DNA from: Micromonospora mirobrigensis
GTDB taxonomy: Bacteria > Actinomycetota > Actinomycetes > Mycobacteriales > Micromonosporaceae
DNA length: 64,000 bases
Direction of reading: 5' to 3'
Assembly: GCF_900091555.1 (NCBI RefSeq)
Contig: NZ_FMCX01000007.1
Coordinates: 309,931-373,930, forward strand
In this document: piece after piece, positions 1 to 8,446 of the stretch
Layout: each line of letters begins with the position of its first letter
Position numbering within the stretch: the stretch's first letter is position 1
The notes under the pieces: generated by a model
What the model was told of the DNA's origin: nothing
The model's input: only the letters and a program-made list of their open reading frames with translations
The model's database searches: none
Position numbers and translations under genes: made by a program

Positions 1-10
1 ACTCAGCGGA

Positions 11-1057
11 TCAGAAGTCGACCGGCGGCAGCTCCGGGCCACCGGCGGCGTCGCCCGCACCGACCCCGACGCCGAGCTTCTCCAGGATCTTCTTCTCGAT
101 CTCGGCCGCGACGTCCGGGTTCTCCTTGAGGAACTCGCGGGCCTTCTCCTTGCCCTGGCCCAGCTGGTCGCCGTCGTAGGTGTACCACGCACCGGACTTG
201 CGGATGATCGCCTGCTCGACGCCGACGTCGATCAGCGAGCCCTCGCGGGAGATGCCCTTGCCGTACATGATGTCGAACTCGGCCTGCTTGAACGGCGCGG
301 CGACCTTGTTCTTCACGACCTTGACCCGGGTGCGGTTACCGACCACGTCGGTGCCGTCCTTGAGGCTCTCGATGCGACGCACGTCGAGCCGGACCGAGGC
401 GTAGAACTTCAGCGCCCGGCCACCGGTGGTGGTCTCCGGGCTGCCGAACATCACGCCGATCTTCTCGCGGAGCTGGTTGATGAAGATCGCCGTGGTGCCG
501 GTGTTGTTGAGCACACCGGTGATCTTCCGCAGCGCCTGGCTCATCAGCCGGGCCTGGAGGCCGACGTGGCTGTCGCCCATCTCACCCTCGATCTCGGCGC
601 GCGGCACCAGGGCGGCCACCGAGTCGATCACGATGATGTCGATCGCGCCGGAGCGGACCAGCATGTCGGTGATCTCCAGCGCCTGCTCGCCGGTGTCCGG
701 CTGGGAGACCAGCAGGGCGTCGGTGTCGACGCCGAGGGCCTTCGCGTAGTCCGGGTCGAGCGCGTGCTCGGCGTCGACGAAGGCGGCGATGCCGCCGGCC
801 CGCTGCGCGTTGGCCACCGCGTGCAGCGCGACCGTGGTCTTACCGCTGGACTCGGGGCCGTAGATCTCGACGACCCGGCCCCGGGGCAGCCCGCCCACGC
901 CCAGCGCCACGTCGAGGGCGATGGAGCCGGTCGGGATGACCGAGGTCTGGACGACCGGCCGCTCCCCCAGCCGCATCACCGAACCCTTGCCGAACTGCTT
1001 GTCGATCTGTGCGAGAGCAAGGTCGAGTGCCTTCTCCCGGTCGGGCCCTGCGGCCAT
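11..1057 (-). CDS. recA: Recombinase RecA
   Basis: RecA polymerises on single-stranded DNA, drives homologous strand exchange and stimulates LexA self-cleavage in the SOS response. The 348-residue product has the normal RecA length. The Walker A motif GPESSGKT lies at residues 67-74, the Walker B stretch IIVIDSVAAL near 140-150, and the DNA-binding loop region with FINQLREKIGVMFGSPETT follows. The C-terminus ends in an acidic/proline tail typical of actinobacteria. The ATG at 1057 (protein MAAGPDREKA) was chosen over the longer frame opening at 1213, because the extra 52 residues have no RecA similarity and would cover the promoter. The gene lies downstream of the small DUF3046 gene. A LexA-type box sits about 135 bases upstream of the start. 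The usual neighbour recX would lie beyond the left edge. Confidence 0.98.
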   Translation of the reverse strand: MAAGPDREKALDLALAQIDKQFGKGSVMRLGERPVVQTSVIPTGSIALDVALGVGGLPRGRVVEIYGPESSGKTTVALHAVANAQRAGGIAAFVDAEHALDPDYAKALGVDTDALLVSQPDTGEQALEITDMLVRSGAIDIIVIDSVAALVPRAEIEGEMGDSHVGLQARLMSQALRKITGVLNNTGTTAIFINQLREKIGVMFGSPETTTGGRALKFYASVRLDVRRIESLKDGTDVVGNRTRVKVVKNKVAAPFKQAEFDIMYGKGISREGSLIDVGVEQAIIRKSGAWYTYDGDQLGQGKEKAREFLKENPDVAAEIEKKILEKLGVGVGAGDAAGGPELPPVDF

Positions 1058-1191
1058 GTTTGCCACCCCTGCCTTCGCCGGCGTCTTTCCTGAGCTTCGC
1101 GTCACGCGGGACACGCTAGGCGCTGGGTCCGACAGAAAACCAGCCGACGGGCCGCGAGCTGTGGACGAGCACCCCGCTGTGGACAATAGCC

Positions 1192-1203
1192 GAACACCTG
1201 TAC
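1192..1203 (-). promoter_or_regulatory. Probable LexA (SOS) box upstream of recA
   Basis: GAACACCTGTAC matches the actinobacterial LexA consensus GAACnnnnGTTC with one mismatch. On the minus strand it sits between a TTGCCG (-35-like) and a TATTGT (-10-like) hexamer, although the 19-base spacing is longer than ideal. The position, in the 185-base gap upstream of recA, is where an SOS operator is expected. The box is read from sequence; binding is inferred. Confidence 0.6.
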
Positions 1204-1242
1204 GACTCGGCAAGTGACACGCGGACGGGCCGGAAAGGCTGC

Positions 1243-1443
1243 TCAGCGCAGCCGCGCGGGCACCCGGTCGGGATAGGCGGCGACCACCGCCCGCCAGACG
1301 ACGTGGGTCTGCTCACCCGAGCTCAGCGCCTGCTCGATGGTCCGTCCGCCCAACTGGGAGAGGACCTGGTCACGGGCGATGCTGGCCGCGTACCCCGGCC
1401 CGAACGCCTCCTCCAGGCGAGCCCAGAAGTCGGTCAGCCGCAC
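1243..1443 (-). CDS. DUF3046 family protein
   Basis: A 66-residue protein beginning MRLTDFWARLEEAFG matches the DUF3046 family, small soluble actinobacterial proteins of unknown function repeatedly found beside recA. The full family length is present. No catalytic motif is visible; the protein looks mainly helical with a conserved aromatic/acidic N-terminus. It lies directly upstream of the recA promoter region on the same strand and starts four bases after the stop of the MFS gene, so it may share a transcript with the transporter. A role linked to recA is suggested only by neighbourhood. Confidence 0.85.
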   Translation of the reverse strand: MRLTDFWARLEEAFGPGYAASIARDQVLSQLGGRTIEQALSSGEQTHVVWRAVVAAYPDRVPARLR

Positions 1444-1447
1444 GTGA

Positions 1448-2746
1448 TCACTCCTCCTCGTCGGGCACCCGGACGGGCACCCGACGCAACGCTAGCGCCA
1501 CCAGCGGCACCGTCGCGATCGCGGCGAGCAGGGTCAGGGTCGGATAATCGGTCACCCGCATCACAAAGCCGCTCAGCGCCGCGGCGCCGGCCCCGGCCAG
1601 CCCCATGGTCAGGTCGGAGAGGCCCTGCACGCTGGGCCGCACGTCGGTCGGCACCGACTCCGACAGCAGCGTCGAGCCGGCCACCATGGTCCCCGACCAG
1701 CCCAGGCCGAGCAGGGCCAGCCCGACCGAGAGGCCCGGCGTGTGGTGCCCGGCCGTGCCGGCGACCGCGCAGGCGGCCAGCAGCACGCCCACCCCGCCGA
1801 GGATCACCGCCCGCCGGCCGAGCCGGTCGGTCAGCCAGCCCACCACCGGGGAGAACGCGTACATGCCGGCGATGTGCACGCTGAGCACGATGCCGACCAC
1901 CCGCAGCACGTCCGCGTCGGCGTGGTACTCGCCGAGGCGTACCGGGGTCATCGACATCACCGCGACCATCACCAGGTGACCGACCGCCACGGCGGCGATG
2001 CCGAGCCGGGCGGCCGGGCGCTCGCGTACCACCTGCCAGGCCGCGCGCATCCCGGCGCCGCGCCGGGCGGACGTGGCCGGCGCGGCGACCGGGCCGGCCG
2101 CCGCCAGCCGGCGCGCGGTGAGCAGCGGGTCCGGCCGCAACAGCACCAGGAGTACGACCGCCGCCAGCAGGAACGCCGCGGCGCTGAAGGCGAACGGGCC
2201 GGCCAGGGTGGGCAGCCCCCACCGGTGGGTGGTGCGGTCGGCGAGCGCGGCGAAGTTCGGCGCCGCCACCGCGCCGATCGTGGTGGCCCAGACGATCACG
2301 GAGAGCTGTCGCCCCCGGCGGGCCGGCTCGGCGAGGTCCACCGCCGTGTAGCGGGCCTGGAGGTTGGCCGCGGTGCCGCCGCCGAAGAGCAGCATGCCGA
2401 GGAAGAGCAGCGGCACCCACCGGGTGGCCGCGGCGACCACCACCAGCACCCCACCGGCCGCCCCCACCAGGTACGCGAACACCAGGCCCGGCCGGCGGCC
2501 GTGCCCGGTCATGATCCGGGTGACCGGTATGGCGAGCAGTGCCGCACCGACCACCCCGGCGCTCTGCGCCAGGCCGGCGACGGCGGTGCCGGCGATCCGG
2601 GCGGCCAACAGCGCGCCGACGGCGATGCCGATGGTCACCCCGATGCCGCCGATGATCTGGGTGCCGAAGAGCAGTCGCAGCGTCCGGCGCTGGATCGACG
2701 CGACGTCGGGCCGGGTGGGTGCCGCAGCGGTCAGGTCGGTGGCCAT
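1448..2746 (-). CDS. MFS transporter (putative drug/metabolite exporter)
   Basis: The 432-residue protein has about 12 hydrophobic segments arranged in two halves, typical of the major facilitator superfamily. The stretch RIMTGHGRRPGLVFAYLVG after the second hydrophobic segment and WLTDRLGRRAVILGG in the second half match the MFS loop 2-3 signature (G-x3-D-x2-G-R/K-R/K) in degenerate and good form respectively. The ATG at 2746 is preceded by a GAGGAG ribosome site at good spacing; a longer reading from 2782 adds 12 residues without support. The substrate cannot be read from sequence. The stop lies four bases before the DUF3046 start, suggesting co-transcription. Confidence 0.88.
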   Translation of the reverse strand: MATDLTAAAPTRPDVASIQRRTLRLLFGTQIIGGIGVTIGIAVGALLAARIAGTAVAGLAQSAGVVGAALLAIPVTRIMTGHGRRPGLVFAYLVGAAGGVLVVVAAATRWVPLLFLGMLLFGGGTAANLQARYTAVDLAEPARRGRQLSVIVWATTIGAVAAPNFAALADRTTHRWGLPTLAGPFAFSAAAFLLAAVVLLVLLRPDPLLTARRLAAAGPVAAPATSARRGAGMRAAWQVVRERPAARLGIAAVAVGHLVMVAVMSMTPVRLGEYHADADVLRVVGIVLSVHIAGMYAFSPVVGWLTDRLGRRAVILGGVGVLLAACAVAGTAGHHTPGLSVGLALLGLGWSGTMVAGSTLLSESVPTDVRPSVQGLSDLTMGLAGAGAAALSGFVMRVTDYPTLTLLAAIATVPLVALALRRVPVRVPDEEE

Positions 2747-2819
2747 CGGGGCTCCTCGGTAAGGGGCGGTACGCCGCCCCATCCTTGCGCAACCGCCCGT
2801 CCGCCGGCACCCCGGTTCG

Positions 2820-3959
2820 TCAGAGGCCCAGCCCCCGGCCGATGATCTCCTTCATGATCTCGGTGGTGCCGCCGTAGATTGTCTGCACCCGACCGTCCAG
2901 CCACGCCTTGGCCACCGGATACTCCAGCATGAAGCCGTAGCCACCGTGCAGCTGGAGGCACCGGTCGGCGACCTTGTTCTGCAACTCGGTGGTCCACCAC
3001 TTGGCCTTGGCGGCGTCGGTGACCGAGAGCCGGCCGGCGTTGAACTCGGCGACGCAGTGGTTGACGAAGGTCCGCGCGATGGTGACCTCGGTGTCCAGCT
3101 CGGCCAGGAGGAAGCGGTTGTGCTGGAACCTCCCGATCGGCCGGCCGAACGCCTCCCGGGAGCGGGCGTAGTCCAGGGTGATCGCGAGCAGCTTCTCCGC
3201 GGCGGCGACCGCGGCGACGGCGATGCTCAGCCGCTCCCGGGGCAGGTTCGCCATCAGGTGGTAGAAACCGTGGTTCTCGGCGCCGATCAGGTTCTCCGCC
3301 GGCACCCGGCAGTCGTCGAAGAACAGCTCGGCGGTGTCGTTGGCCTTCAACCCCACCTTCGCCAGCCGCCGGCCCCGGGTGAAGCCGGGCGTGCCGGTCT
3401 CCACCGCGACCAGGCTGACCCCGTGCGCGCCCTGGTCGGAGGTGCGGACCACCACGATCACCAGGTCGGCCAGCTCGCCGTTGGTGATGAACGTCTTCTG
3501 GCCGTTGAGCACCAGCGAGTCCCCGTCGCGCACGGCGCTGGTGCGGATGCCGGCCAGGTCGCTGCCGGCTCCCGGCTCGCTCATCGCGATCGCGGTGACC
3601 AGGTCACCGGAGCAGAAGCCGGGCAGCCAGCGCTTGCGCTGATCCTCGGTGGCCAGCTCGGTCAGGTACGGCGCGACCACGTCGTTGTGCAGGCCGAAGC
3701 CGAGCCCCGAGCACCCCGAGCCGACGATCTCCTCGTCCAGCACCGCGTTGAACCGGAAGTCGCGCTGACCGCCGCCACCGTGGTCGGTGTCCACGTCCAT
3801 GCCGAGCAGTCCTGCGGCGCCGGCCTTTCGCCACACCTCCCGGTCGACGATTCCGTCGGCCTCCCAGCGCTCGTGGTGCGGGACCGCCTCACGGGCCAGG
3901 AACTCCCGGCACAGGTCGCGGAACTCCTCGTGCACGGGCTCGTAGAGATGCTGTTCCAT
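2820..3959 (-). CDS. Acyl-CoA dehydrogenase
   Basis: This FAD enzyme should introduce the alpha-beta double bond in an acyl-CoA, passing electrons to ETF. The 379-residue length is standard. The signature AIAMSEPGAGSDLAGI is at about 124-138 and the C-terminal QLHGGYGFMLEYPVA plus IYGGTTEIMKEIIGR are clear. In medium-chain enzymes the catalytic Glu sits in the C-terminal IYEGT motif. Here that position is Gly (IYGGT), while LPRERL at 239-244 offers Glu242 at the place used by the long-chain and isovaleryl-CoA dehydrogenases, so the base is probably E242. The substrate is not determined; a long- or branched-chain acyl-CoA is plausible. No other beta-oxidation gene adjoins it. Confidence 0.93.
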   Translation of the reverse strand: MEQHLYEPVHEEFRDLCREFLAREAVPHHERWEADGIVDREVWRKAGAAGLLGMDVDTDHGGGGQRDFRFNAVLDEEIVGSGCSGLGFGLHNDVVAPYLTELATEDQRKRWLPGFCSGDLVTAIAMSEPGAGSDLAGIRTSAVRDGDSLVLNGQKTFITNGELADLVIVVVRTSDQGAHGVSLVAVETGTPGFTRGRRLAKVGLKANDTAELFFDDCRVPAENLIGAENHGFYHLMANLPRERLSIAVAAVAAAEKLLAITLDYARSREAFGRPIGRFQHNRFLLAELDTEVTIARTFVNHCVAEFNAGRLSVTDAAKAKWWTTELQNKVADRCLQLHGGYGFMLEYPVAKAWLDGRVQTIYGGTTEIMKEIIGRGLGL

Positions 3960-4002
3960 GCGGGCCAGTGTGGCACCGCTGCGTCGCGCTGCCCAGGGGC
4001 GA

Positions 4003-4530
4003 TCACGGGTAGTTGCGCAGCTGGCGGTCCAACCGGCGTACCCGGGTCAGCGTGCGCACGGCGACGACGGCCGAGACGACCGCGACCAGGCCGTAGACCA
4101 CGGCCCAGTACCAGTCGATCTTCGTGGCGGCGGCCAGCAGGATCAGACCCGCGCAGCAGGCCAGGATCACCACCAACCCCAGCAGGGTGGCTCGCCGCTG
4201 CCCCCGCAGGTACGCCGGCAGCGCGGCCCGCAGGCGCTCGTCGGCCGGGGGTTCACCCTGCCGGAGGGCGTCCCGCAGCGCCGCGCCGTCCGGGTCCAGG
4301 GCCCGTCGCCGGTCGGTGTTCACCCGGCGGGAGAACGCCAGCACCGGGCCGAGCCAGACGCCACTCTGGGCGGCGCTGAGCAGCGCCTCCTCGAACGGCT
4401 CGGAGCGGTCGAAGAGCCACCGCATCGGCAGCGCGACGACCACGGTCAGCACCGGCCAGAGCAGGGCGAACATCGCCAGGTTCGGCAGCCGGTCGTAGGC
4501 GTGGCGGCGGGTGGGACGATCGTCGGACAT
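4003..4530 (-). CDS. Small membrane protein of unknown function
   Basis: A 175-residue protein with a charged N-terminus (MSDDRPTRRH), a hydrophobic segment at about 20-40, a hydrophilic middle rich in Arg/Asp/Glu, and two hydrophobic segments at about 115-160 (LGLVVILACCAGLILLAAA, then WAVVYGLVAVVSAVVAV). I do not recognise a named family. The start at 4530 is preferred because the 31 extra residues of the longer frame are low-complexity and without similarity; the ribosome site (GGGGAAG) is weak. It lies downstream of nothing obvious and is divergent from the SnoaL-like gene across a 182-base gap in which I see no clear operator. Confidence 0.65.
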   Translation of the reverse strand: MSDDRPTRRHAYDRLPNLAMFALLWPVLTVVVALPMRWLFDRSEPFEEALLSAAQSGVWLGPVLAFSRRVNTDRRRALDPDGAALRDALRQGEPPADERLRAALPAYLRGQRRATLLGLVVILACCAGLILLAAATKIDWYWAVVYGLVAVVSAVVAVRTLTRVRRLDRQLRNYP

Positions 4531-4712
4531 GTGGCGGCTTCCCCGGGGACGGACTGCGGACGACCCGGCGGCGGCACGACCGACGTACTGCCGAGGACCG
4601 GACGACGGTCGGGCCTTACCCACGGCAACCCACCGGCAATCCCTTGTAGAGGGTCGCCAGGTGGGGCGGTCAGGGACATCGACGACCGGACGAGTCGGCT
4701 ACGGTGCGGCCC

Positions 4713-5072
4713 ATGACGGATGCACGGGGACTTGTCGAGCGGTTCAACGCCGCCTGGCGGCGGGGTGACCTGGCGGCCGTGTCGGCGTGCCTGGCCAACG
4801 ACGTGACGTACTGTCCGAACGCCTGGGACGGGCCGGCGGACACCGTCCGCGGCCGGGAGGCGGTCACGGCGGCCTTCGCCGATCAGCTCGGTCCGGGCGA
4901 GGGTCCGCTCCTGGGTCCGGTGTGGGCGGCGGGCGACCGGGCGGTCTGCGAGTGGGCGTGGGCGCCGGCCGGTGACGGCACCGTCCTGCGCGGGCTCGAC
5001 GTCTACCGGGTACGCGACGACCGGATCGTCGCCAAGGACGTGTTCGGCAAGATCACCGTCGTCGACGGCTAG
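4713..5072 (+). CDS. SnoaL/NTF2-like domain protein
   Basis: The 119-residue product starts MTDARGLVERFNAAWRRGDL and continues with ACLANDVTYCPN, GREAVTAAFADQL, AVCEWAW and GLDVYRVRDDRIV. This order of elements is that of the SnoaL-like branch of the NTF2 (cone-fold) superfamily, single-domain proteins that act as cyclases, isomerases or ligand binders. The conserved final VYRVRDDRIVAKDVF strand pair is present. The substrate is unknown. The start at 4713 was chosen over 4704. Its last four bases overlap the end of the convergent udgX gene, so no terminator lies between them. Confidence 0.75.
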   Translation: MTDARGLVERFNAAWRRGDLAAVSACLANDVTYCPNAWDGPADTVRGREAVTAAFADQLGPGEGPLLGPVWAAGDRAVCEWAWAPAGDGTVLRGLDVYRVRDDRIVAKDVFGKITVVDG

Positions 5073-5770
5073 CCCGCCAGGGCCCGGGCCACCACGGTCA
5101 GGTCGGCCACCAGCCCCTCGTACGCCTTGTCCTGGTCGTCGGCGCGCAGCACCGCCGACGGGTGGATGGTGGCGAGCAGCCGGGCGGCCGGGGCGTCAAC
5201 CACCCGGCCGGCGTTGTCCACCGGAACCCGGGTGAAGTCCTCGGGGTGCTGGGCCGACGCCGGCCACGGCAGCAGCTCGCCGCGCTGCCGGGTCACCCGG
5301 AACGCCGGGCCGAGCAGCGCCTTCGCGGCGGTCGCCCCGAGCACCACCACCACCTCGGGGTGCAGCCGGGCGAACTCGGCGACCAGCCAGGGCCGGCAGG
5401 CGGTGATGTGCACCCGGTCCGGGGTCTGGTGGATGCGGCGCTTGCCGCGCAACTCGAAGCGGAAGTGCTTCACGGCGTTGGTCAAGTAGAGGTGGCCTGG
5501 GTCGATGCCGGCGTCGTCCACCGCCCGGCGCAGCAGCCGACCCGCCGGTCCGACGAACGGCAGTCCCTTCTGGTCCTCCATGTCGCCGGGCTGCTCGCCG
5601 ACGAGGACCAGCCGGGCGCTCTCGTCACCCCGGCCGAAGACCGTCTGTGAGGCGTCCCGGTAGAGCTCGCAGCCCTGGCAGCCGGTGGCCGCGGCGCGCA
5701 GCTCGTCGATCGTGTCGGCCTGCGGCGGGATGAACTGCTGGGCACCGGGTGCGCTCTCGGTCTCGGCCAT
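5069..5770 (-). CDS. udgX: UdgX-type uracil-DNA glycosylase
   Basis: This belongs to the iron-sulfur uracil-DNA glycosylases, in the UdgX branch that forms a covalent, irreversible complex with uracil-containing DNA. Diagnostic features are the GEQPGDMEDQ motif (58-67), the inserted loop KRRIH at 110-114 whose His114 corresponds to the DNA-linking histidine, and the HPSAVLR motif at 203-209. Candidate cluster ligands are Cys31, Cys34 and Cys125; His102 (NAVKHFRF) stands where family-4 enzymes have a fourth Cys. The start at 5770 (233 residues) removes 23 Arg-rich residues of a longer frame. It overlaps the convergent SnoaL-like gene by four bases and is downstream of the MocR gene. Confidence 0.92.
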   Translation of the reverse strand: MAETESAPGAQQFIPPQADTIDELRAAATGCQGCELYRDASQTVFGRGDESARLVLVGEQPGDMEDQKGLPFVGPAGRLLRRAVDDAGIDPGHLYLTNAVKHFRFELRGKRRIHQTPDRVHITACRPWLVAEFARLHPEVVVVLGATAAKALLGPAFRVTRQRGELLPWPASAQHPEDFTRVPVDNAGRVVDAPAARLLATIHPSAVLRADDQDKAYEGLVADLTVVARALAG

Positions 5771-5822
5771 GCGGATCGTTCTACCCCGCCGGGCGGCTCT
5801 CACGCGACCGCGCCGCGCCCGG

Positions 5823-7166
5823 TCAGGCGGTGAAGCCACCGTGCACGGCCGGGCGCACCGCGCGGGCCAGCGCGTCGGCCAGCGGCGGCACGTCGGCGTC
5901 GTCCAGGGCGCTCACGGTGATCCGCAGCCCGGGCGGGGCGCCGAACCGGAACAGGGCACCGGGAGCGACCGCCCAGCCGGCGTCGCGCAGCGCGGTGACG
6001 GCGCTGGTCTCGTCCGGCACCGGCAGCCAGACGTTGATCCCGGAGCGGCCCTGGGCGGGCAGCCCCCGCGCGGCCAGCGCGGCCAGCAGCGCCGACCGTC
6101 GCCGCTCGTAGCTCTCCCCCGCCCGGCCCACCAGCTCGGTGACGGCCGGGTCCTGCCAGAGGGCGAGGACCAGGCGTTGCAGCACGGTGGAGACCCAGCC
6201 GGCGCCGGTCCGGGCCCGCCCGGCGATCCGGGCGACGGTCGCCTCGTCGCCGGCCAGCACGGCCAACCGTAGGTCCGGCCCGTAGGGCTTGCTCACCGAC
6301 CGGACGAACGCCCAGGTCGCGGTCGCCCCGGCAAGCGGGTGCAACGGTACGCGGGCCAGCTCGGCGGCGTGGTCGTCCTCGATCAGCAGCAGGTCACGAC
6401 CGGCGAGCAGGGAGCGCAGCGCGGCGGCCCGGTCGGCGGAGACCGCCGCGCCGGTCGGGTTCTGCGCGCGGGCGGTCACGATCAGGGCGCGGGCGCCGAG
6501 GGACAGGGCGTCGCGCACCCCGCTCTCGGTCGGCCCCCGCTCGTCGACGGGCACGGCGACCGGGCGCAGCCCCAGCGCGGCGACCAGGTCGAGCAGGTTG
6601 GCCCAGCCCGGGTCCTCGAGGGCGACCGGGTCGCCGGGGCGCAGGTGGGCGGTGAGCAGCCGTTCGATGCCGTCCAGCGCGCCGGAGGTGACGGTCAGCT
6701 CGGCGGCCGGCACGCCGTCGGCGGCGAGACGCTCCCGGGCCGCCGCGGCGAACCCCGGCAGCACCGCGGCCGCGGCGTAGCCGGCCGGTGGGCCGATCTC
6801 GGCGGCCAGGGTGGCCAGGTGCGGGCCGAGCGGCGGCAGCAGCCGCGGGTCGGGTTCGCCCCGGGACAGGTCGCGGACCCCGGGCGCGGGCGCCGGGCGC
6901 AGCGCCGAGCGGGCGGCGGCCACCGGTGGCCGGGGCCGCACCCGGGTGCCGTGCCGACCGGCGGTGGCGACCAGACCCCGCAGCCGCAGTTCCTGGTACG
7001 CCTTCGCGACGGTGGCGGGGCTGACCGCCAGCTCGGCCGCGAGGGCGCGGACGGCCGGCAGGGCGGCCCCGGGCGGCAGGGCGCCGGTGCGGACACCCGT
7101 CTCCACGCTGGCCGAAATCTGGGCCGACGTCGCCCCGACGATCTGATAATGTGCTGCCACAGTCAC
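5823..7166 (-). CDS. MocR-family regulator (GntR HTH + aminotransferase-like domain)
   Basis: The 447-residue protein has an N-terminal winged helix (about 15-78, with LPAVRALAAELAVSPATVAKAYQEL, the GntR pattern) followed by a fold-type I aminotransferase domain (about 100-440). The PLP-binding features are intact: QNPTG at 235-239, EDDH at 263-266 and SVSKPYGPDLR with Lys293 as the Schiff-base lysine. MocR proteins such as PdxR and PtsJ regulate vitamin B6 genes. Here the divergent gene contains a pyridoxamine-phosphate-oxidase-like domain, so B6-linked control is a fair inference. The start is a GTG at 7166 without a ribosome site; a TACAAT hexamer just upstream suggests a leaderless or nearly leaderless mRNA, possibly from the GTG at 7160. 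Confidence 0.9.
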   Translation of the reverse strand: MTVAAHYQIVGATSAQISASVETGVRTGALPPGAALPAVRALAAELAVSPATVAKAYQELRLRGLVATAGRHGTRVRPRPPVAAARSALRPAPAPGVRDLSRGEPDPRLLPPLGPHLATLAAEIGPPAGYAAAAVLPGFAAAARERLAADGVPAAELTVTSGALDGIERLLTAHLRPGDPVALEDPGWANLLDLVAALGLRPVAVPVDERGPTESGVRDALSLGARALIVTARAQNPTGAAVSADRAAALRSLLAGRDLLLIEDDHAAELARVPLHPLAGATATWAFVRSVSKPYGPDLRLAVLAGDEATVARIAGRARTGAGWVSTVLQRLVLALWQDPAVTELVGRAGESYERRRSALLAALAARGLPAQGRSGINVWLPVPDETSAVTALRDAGWAVAPGALFRFGAPPGLRITVSALDDADVPPLADALARAVRPAVHGGFTA

Positions 7167-7170
7167 GAGA

Positions 7171-7184
7171 TTGTACTAGAACAA
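7171..7184. promoter_or_regulatory. Palindrome between the MocR gene and the fusion gene
   Basis: TTGTACTAGAACAA is a palindrome over 12 of 14 positions (TTGT-n-CTAG-n-ACAA), lying in the 32-base gap between two divergent starts (7166 and 7199). It overlaps a TACAAT -10-like hexamer on the minus strand and stands just before the ribosome site (AGGTGGG) on the plus strand. It is well placed to be the MocR operator controlling both directions. The symmetry is seen; the role is inferred. Confidence 0.5.
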
Positions 7185-7198
7185 AGGTGGGATGTCGC

Positions 7199-8446
7199 AT
7201 GTACCCCCGCACCGAACGGACCACCGCCACCCGCACCCGCGACCGGATGAGCTACGACCGGGCCGCCGCCCACGCGGTGCTCGACGAGGCCTACCACTGC
7301 GCCCTCGGGTTCGTGGTGGACGGTGAGCCGCGAGTGCTGCCCACCCTGCACGTCCGCGTCGACGACACCCTCTACCTGCACGGCTCCACCGGCAGCCGGC
7401 CGCTGCTGGCCGCCCGCGGCGACGCCGGGCTGCCCGTCTGCGTGGCCGTGACCCACCTCGACGGCCTGATCTTCGGCCGCTCCCAGTTCCACCACAGCGC
7501 CAACTACCGGTCGGTGGTCGCGCACGGCACCGCCCGACTGGTCACCGACGAACGCGAGAAGCTGACCGCGATGACCGCACTGGTGGAGAAGGCCGCCACC
7601 GGGCGGGCCGCCGACAGCCGCCCACCCAGCCGGCGGGAGCTCGCCGAGACCGCCGTGCTGGCGCTGCCGCTGCGCGAGGTGTCGGTCCGCACCCGCACCG
7701 GCGGCGTACGCGACGAGCCGGCCGACCTCGACCTGCCCTACTGGGCGGGGGTGCTGCCGCTGCGGGTGACCGCCGGACCGCCCGAGCCGGACACCGGGGT
7801 CACCGCGCCGGTCCCGGCATACCTGCGGCCGGTCCGCTCGCCCTGGTTGGAGCCGGTGGTGCTGCGCGGCGAGCACGTGCTGCTGGAGCCGCTGGCGGAG
7901 CACCACGCCGAGGAGCTGTACGCCGCCCTCGACGACGCGGAGGTGTGGCGGTACGTCGGCAGTCCCCGCCCCGACGGGGTGCCGCAGGTCGCCGCCGCGA
8001 TCCGGGCCGCCCTGGCCGACCACCGGCGGGGCGTACGGGTTCCCTGGGTGCAGCGCTGCGCGACAACCGGGGCGGTGGTGGGCACCACCTCCTACTATCA
8101 ACCCGACGACGACCTGCGCACGGTGGAGATCGGCTACACCCAGCTCGGTCGGCCCTGGTGGCGCAGCGGTATCAACACCGAGGCGAAGCTGCTGCTGCTC
8201 ACCCGCGCCTTCGACGAGCTGGACGCGGTCCGGGTGACCTGGCAGACCAACGTGCACAACGAGCGGTCCCGGCGGGCCATCGAGCGGCTCGGTGCCACCC
8301 GGGAGGGGACGCTGCGGGCCAACCGGCGGCGGGCCGACGGCACGTGGCGGGAGTCGGCGCTCTATTCGATGCTCGCCGACGAGTGGCCAGAAGCACAGGC
8401 CAGGCTGCGGGAACGACTTCGCCCGGCGACCCCCGTCGGGTCATGA
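7199..8446 (+). CDS. Pyridoxamine-5'-phosphate-oxidase-like / GNAT fusion protein
   Basis: The 415-residue protein joins two enzymes. Residues about 15-200 form an FMN-binding split-barrel of the Pyridox_ox_2 type (AYHCALGFVVDGEPRVLPTL, then LYLHGSTGSR, then LDGLIFGRSQFHHSANYRSV). Residues about 235-405 form a GNAT acetyltransferase like RimJ (VVLRGEHVLLEPLAEHH, EIGYTQLGRPWWRSGINTEA, NVHNERSRRAIERLGATREG). ATG 7199 follows AGGTGGG at good spacing. The gene is divergent from the MocR regulator and its stop overlaps the start of the LysE-type exporter, so the three may form one B6- or amine-related unit. The substrates are unknown. Separate halves exist as stand-alone families; the fusion could couple a flavin or PLP-vitamer reaction to acetylation, which is inference. 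Confidence 0.85.
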   Translation: MYPRTERTTATRTRDRMSYDRAAAHAVLDEAYHCALGFVVDGEPRVLPTLHVRVDDTLYLHGSTGSRPLLAARGDAGLPVCVAVTHLDGLIFGRSQFHHSANYRSVVAHGTARLVTDEREKLTAMTALVEKAATGRAADSRPPSRRELAETAVLALPLREVSVRTRTGGVRDEPADLDLPYWAGVLPLRVTAGPPEPDTGVTAPVPAYLRPVRSPWLEPVVLRGEHVLLEPLAEHHAEELYAALDDAEVWRYVGSPRPDGVPQVAAAIRAALADHRRGVRVPWVQRCATTGAVVGTTSYYQPDDDLRTVEIGYTQLGRPWWRSGINTEAKLLLLTRAFDELDAVRVTWQTNVHNERSRRAIERLGATREGTLRANRRRADGTWRESALYSMLADEWPEAQARLRERLRPATPVGS

